From Epiperipatus broadwayi (Eukaryota > Onychophora > Udeonychophora > Euonychophora > Peripatidae), in contig JAQFVV010000021.1 in NCBI GenBank assembly GCA_028023455.1, forward strand, positions 1,654,001-1,718,000: a stretch of 64,000 nucleotides of DNA, in the 5' to 3' direction. Below, in pieces: positions 60,736 through 64,000 of this stretch. The position numbers and the translations under genes are program-made. Every line of letters begins with the position of its first letter. Position 1 is the stretch's first letter. The notes below the pieces were generated by a model, which was not told the DNA's origin, searched no databases, and worked only from the letters and a program-made list of their open reading frames with translations.

Positions 60736-60987
60736 TTAAAGCATATGCTACGTTACCTTCCAATATTATTTTATTTACATATGCATTCACATGCGCACGC
60801 ACACAAAATAAAAAATATTACTATTCATGAACTTAGCTAAACATTTTAAATCCAGAATAGTTTTTTTTTTTTTTAGAAGTATGTCTGTTTGATATCCAAT
60901 AATACCAATAATATATATTATATAATAAACATTTTCTTTAGCCAAACGTTAGAAACATTTCGGCCAATTTATTACAAACAGAAAATA

Positions 60988-61395
60988 TAGGGGATTTGAA
61001 CTCAAACTTTCAAGTCCCTTCACTATCCACACTATCTCATACTACTGATGCACATGACCACACATGTGCAGAAAAGATAAATAATCACCAATAAACGTAT
61101 TTCGTGCTAAACCGGCACTCATCAGTTGGTCCATATTACCATCTCCCAGACATATATATAATCAGTGCTCGGTATATATTAAAATAGCAAATCCTTACTC
61201 TTTAATGGACAGACTTCAACCCACTTCAACCTCCAACTCATCAGCCATCCATACCATTGAAAATCTGATGATAGAAATTCCCAAATCCCATTCTGATGCT
61301 AATATTGTTGTCATGCCCATGTTGACCTCAAGTCACTCTGATCCCTCATGTATAGGACAGTATCCATTTAAATACATAGAAGAGGGATGGTAATA
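60988..61395 (-). mobile_element. Family-A retroposon, single arm
   Basis: Starts ATAGGGGATTTGAACTCAAA and runs through the full family body: CGTGCTAAACCGGCACTCAT, CAGTTGGTCCATATTACC, AATGGACAGACTTCAACC, GATGATAGAAATTCCC, CATGTTGACCTCAAGTCACTC. No second arm. No clear direct repeat at the ends. Confidence 0.75.
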
Positions 61396-61720
61396 TTAAG
61401 CTCCTTGGTATGTGAGAATTGGTTTTAAATGCATACACATAGATATAAATAAAGCTTATAGAAGATAAACTAAACACGTTAATTTATACAGCAAACTTCA
61501 AGTATGTTATAATCTTCCACCAATGCAAAAACGACTTTTCTCATCAGATAAGCAACATATGATTAACAAATTATCACTAAACCTTAATTTATAGGAAAAA
61601 TAAAAGGATTTGCTCATCAGAGAGATATACATAAGCACCTGGATTTCCATGCCTGTGTCAACAATTACATGTTTTCCACTAAGATACATACTGATTTCTA
61701 TAAATTTCTAACATCTTGTG

Positions 61721-61993
61721 AAAAAATAAATAGTTATTACTTTGCAGAAATATTTTATTTTTTAAAAAAAATTATCAGCGGACTCTTCCTTTCAAATTTC
61801 ATCAGTAGTGTAACTATCGAACAGTGCAAAAATTTAGAATACCACTTCTCACTTTACAAGATGCATTTCATAAACAATCTTCACTTATGAAAAAATAAAT
61901 AGTTATTACTTTGTGTAACTATCGAACTGTGCAAAAATTTAGAATACCACTTCTCACTTTACAAGATGCATTTCATAAACAATCTTCACTTAT
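61721..61993 (+). repeat. Recent local duplication with internal deletion
   Basis: About 80 bases starting GTGTAACTATCGAACAGTGC (61809) recur at 61913 with one visible mismatch. The lead-in TGAAAAAATAAATAGTTATT (61721) recurs at 61889 directly before the second copy. The second copy therefore equals the first minus the segment between the two blocks. Confidence 0.85.
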
Positions 61994-62009
61994 TAGATAA
62001 ATGAGAGAT

Positions 62010-62290
62010 AGTCATCATCGTCATCATTTCAAACATCATCAGTCCAATGCAGAATAATGATCTCTCCAACTTTTACCGAATTTCTCTAATTTTTAGCCTC
62101 TTTTCTCCGCATAACACCGATAAACTTCCTTATTTTATTTATCCAATTCACATGTGATATCTCTATAGATCTTTACAATATCTTGGGATCTAGTTTAAGA
62201 TTTCAACTATCCATCTATTATCATCTCATCCAGAAATATGACAAAATAACAAGACCAGCTCCACTTCAGTCTAATTTTTTTAATGATATT
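62010..62290 (-). pseudogene. LINE ORF2 C-terminal fragment with TGA-type tail
   Basis: The minus strand reads KIRLKWSWSC, the position of (R)LRWAGHVxR, then DIVKIYRDITCELDK, and RRKEAKN..., equivalent to the WRREAKDRRW block at 53.7 kb. It ends GGACTGATGATGTTTG and ATGATGACGATGATGACT, a TGA-type tail. Frames are broken throughout. Confidence 0.6.
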
Positions 62291-62299
62291 AATAATATC

Positions 62300-63185
62300 T
62301 GTTTGTTCTATCACCCATGTATTTTATTTACAATTTCTTTTTGTTACTCCTAAAATACATTGAAAGAGTTGTCTGAAGTATCTGTAATCAGTTAATAATA
62401 TATATTAATTTACATACATTCACTTTTACCTAAGATGATTAAATGTCATATTATTAATGCATACTGTTAGATTCTAGATGAGTCCAACAACTATTATACA
62501 ACTTAAGACAATTGTATTTATCAAACACAGTTTATGAGATATTATTAATGTGTTGTGTTAGATTCTGGATGTGTTTAAGAAATTTAAAAGAAATGATTTT
62601 GCAGTGAAAATTGTTGACTTAAGTTGTCAATTGTACTTATAGAAAGCAGTATATGTGTTTTAGTTTGATCTATATCTGTGTGATTATTTAGGATCGCATA
62701 AGTATTGTGGTAAACACATCTGTCTGCCATGCTTATGATATAGGATTTCCTTTTGGGTGAAACTTAAAATGTTAGACTACAGGTAGCAAATAGGATTAGG
62801 ATTAGTTTTCTTTTAGATTAGTGGTTACAGCCAACCACAAATCACCATTCCATAATAGTCAATAAATTGTCTGGACACTCTAGCTAAGAAATAAAAGTTC
62901 CACATTGGTAAGTGTTGATGCATAAATTTTAAAGTTTCAAAATATGACAATTGTATGATGTGTCTTTATTTGGGGCTGATGGATCAAGAGTCAAACATCT
63001 ATGAGAGTTGAACTGGGGGAAGTTGAATTTGGGAATAGCTTTATTTTTTAGTAGAATTTGTTTTAAAAAGCAGATATTGAATGTGCAACAATATCCATAA
63101 AAAAATCTAATAGAAAAAATGCACATATAATTTAATAAATCAACATCCCTTACTTTTCTCATTCACAAAATTGCCCATTAATTTC
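62300..63185. other. AT-rich sequence without recognisable gene
   Basis: Local echo: ATATTATTAATG..GTTAGATTCT(A/G)GATG.GT at about 62449-62480 and 62539-62570. No frame is recognised. Confidence 0.4.
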
Positions 63186-63190
63186 AGTAT

Positions 63191-63773
63191 AGAGGCAAAC
63201 TCTTCATACAGTAGCACCCCTCAGTGCAAGCCAGAGTAATTAATGAATGCAAAAAGGTTTGTGCATAAAATCTCTATCTAGTGCCTACTTGTTCAATATT
63301 TCCAGATAAGTTTTTAGCTTGTGGCTTTCATCAGTGAAGAGCATTGGATCTGAGAGCACTGCACCTTGATTTTAGGATCTAATACAACCCTTTAGTCACC
63401 ACCTTTTACTTTTTAATTAACTATATAGCTTTGAATCCAAATGAAAACACAATAATGTTTTCAATTCAAGCTCATTCAATTGTCTAGTCATATAGATCTA
63501 AACTCAGTTCAGCATCTATACATGCTTTAGTTATTGGTGCAGTGCTCTCAGTCCAAGGCTCCTCACTGATAAAAGCCACAAGCTAAAACCTACTACACAG
63601 TCTGGGACTATTGAATGAGTAGGCACTAGAGAAGGATTTTATGCACAAACCTTTCTGCATCCATTGATTACTGCAGCTTGCACTATGTGACACAACTGTA
63701 TGGAGAGCTTTGCCTCTGTGTTAGCAGTTTATATAAGCATAAAGAATAGAAATCATGTGATGTTTAGTGGTTG
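63191..63773 (+). mobile_element. Family-B hairpin retroposon
   Basis: The left arm starts AGAGGCAAACTCTTCATACAG. The inverted right arm runs from GGTGCAGTGCTCTCAGTCC to ATGGAGAGCTTTGCCTCTGTG. The constant end ATCATGTGATGTTTAGTGGT follows. The arms are about 190 bp. The flanks (TTAATTTCAG / TTGATTTCAA) only partly agree, so the duplication is uncertain. Confidence 0.75.
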
Positions 63774-64000
63774 ATTTCAAAACACAAATAATCTTTGAAA
63801 TGTTCATTTTCATTATCAATTATAATGAAATTCATCCAGTTTATCCGTTCTGTAGACCAGTCATATCTTATAGATTCAGAATCAAGAAACAAGGAAAGTA
63901 GCAGCTATTACTTTATTATGACAAACAATAATAAATGGAATTATGCCCATAACTACACTATATAAGACTAGTTTTACCAAAAGAATTCGTTCTCAATTCT
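63774..64000. other. Sequence without recognisable gene at window edge
   Basis: No feature recognised. Confidence 0.35.

Overview
This is an AT-rich stretch of an animal nuclear genome. By eye well over two thirds of the bases are A or T. There is no long intact protein-coding gene, no rRNA and no operon structure. Long (ATT)n and (TA)n arrays, tRNA-derived SINE-like elements, rotted non-LTR retrotransposons, a mariner fossil and a hAT-like element all point to an intergenic or intronic invertebrate region. A lophotrochozoan such as a mollusc would fit, but nothing here fixes the clade.

Layout. 1-5.5 kb: a tRNA-like SINE head, a (TA)n array, a ~225 bp tandem duplication, a family-B retroposon, an antisense LINE end and a family-A hairpin retroposon. 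6.3-8.05 kb: a family-H fragment and a sense LINE reverse-transcriptase end, split by a family-B insertion and ending in a long (ATT)n tail. 8.7-9.3 kb: a family-A hairpin. 9.4-11.9 kb: the least repetitive and most CpG-containing stretch, with ambiguous exon-like islands. 12-15.6 kb: another LINE end and diverged tandem repeats. 15.6-18.8 kb: two family-A insertions and one family-B insertion, the last two nested in an antisense LINE. 20.7-22.0 kb: two family-B copies. 22.9-25.65 kb: a sense LINE with ORF1 zinc-knuckle and ORF2 endonuclease remains, interleaved with (AAT)n. 28-33.8 kb: a diverged repeat pair, a mariner transposase fossil and a family-A copy. 33.9-34.4 kb: the family-H hairpin. 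34.9-35.3 kb: a small fold-back. 38.5-40.8 kb: a fold-back, an antisense LINE end and a six-copy minisatellite. 41.4 kb: a 27-nt microexon candidate. 41.9-47.2 kb: a tRNA-SINE hairpin, family A and B copies, a tight fold-back and a hAT-like MITE. 47.9-50.2 kb: an antisense LINE RT and a 1-kb family-B copy. 52.25 kb: a possible terminal exon. 53-64 kb: more LINE ends, a fold-back, an 86-bp family-B mini-insertion, a family-A copy, a recent duplication and a family-B copy.

Main result. At least four short repeat families (called A, B, H and the tRNA-SINE here) are repeatedly inverted dimers, so their transcripts could fold into long hairpins. Most copies are flanked by direct repeats of 9-14 bp whose length varies between copies. 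That is the signature of target-primed reverse transcription and not of a DNA transposase. Family B keeps one constant end and is variably truncated at the other. Two LINE fossils read on across the inserted copies, which confirms the boundaries. The working picture is LINE-mobilised hairpin retroposons in a region where LINE tails also seed trinucleotide arrays. Host coding content is limited to a few short exon candidates.
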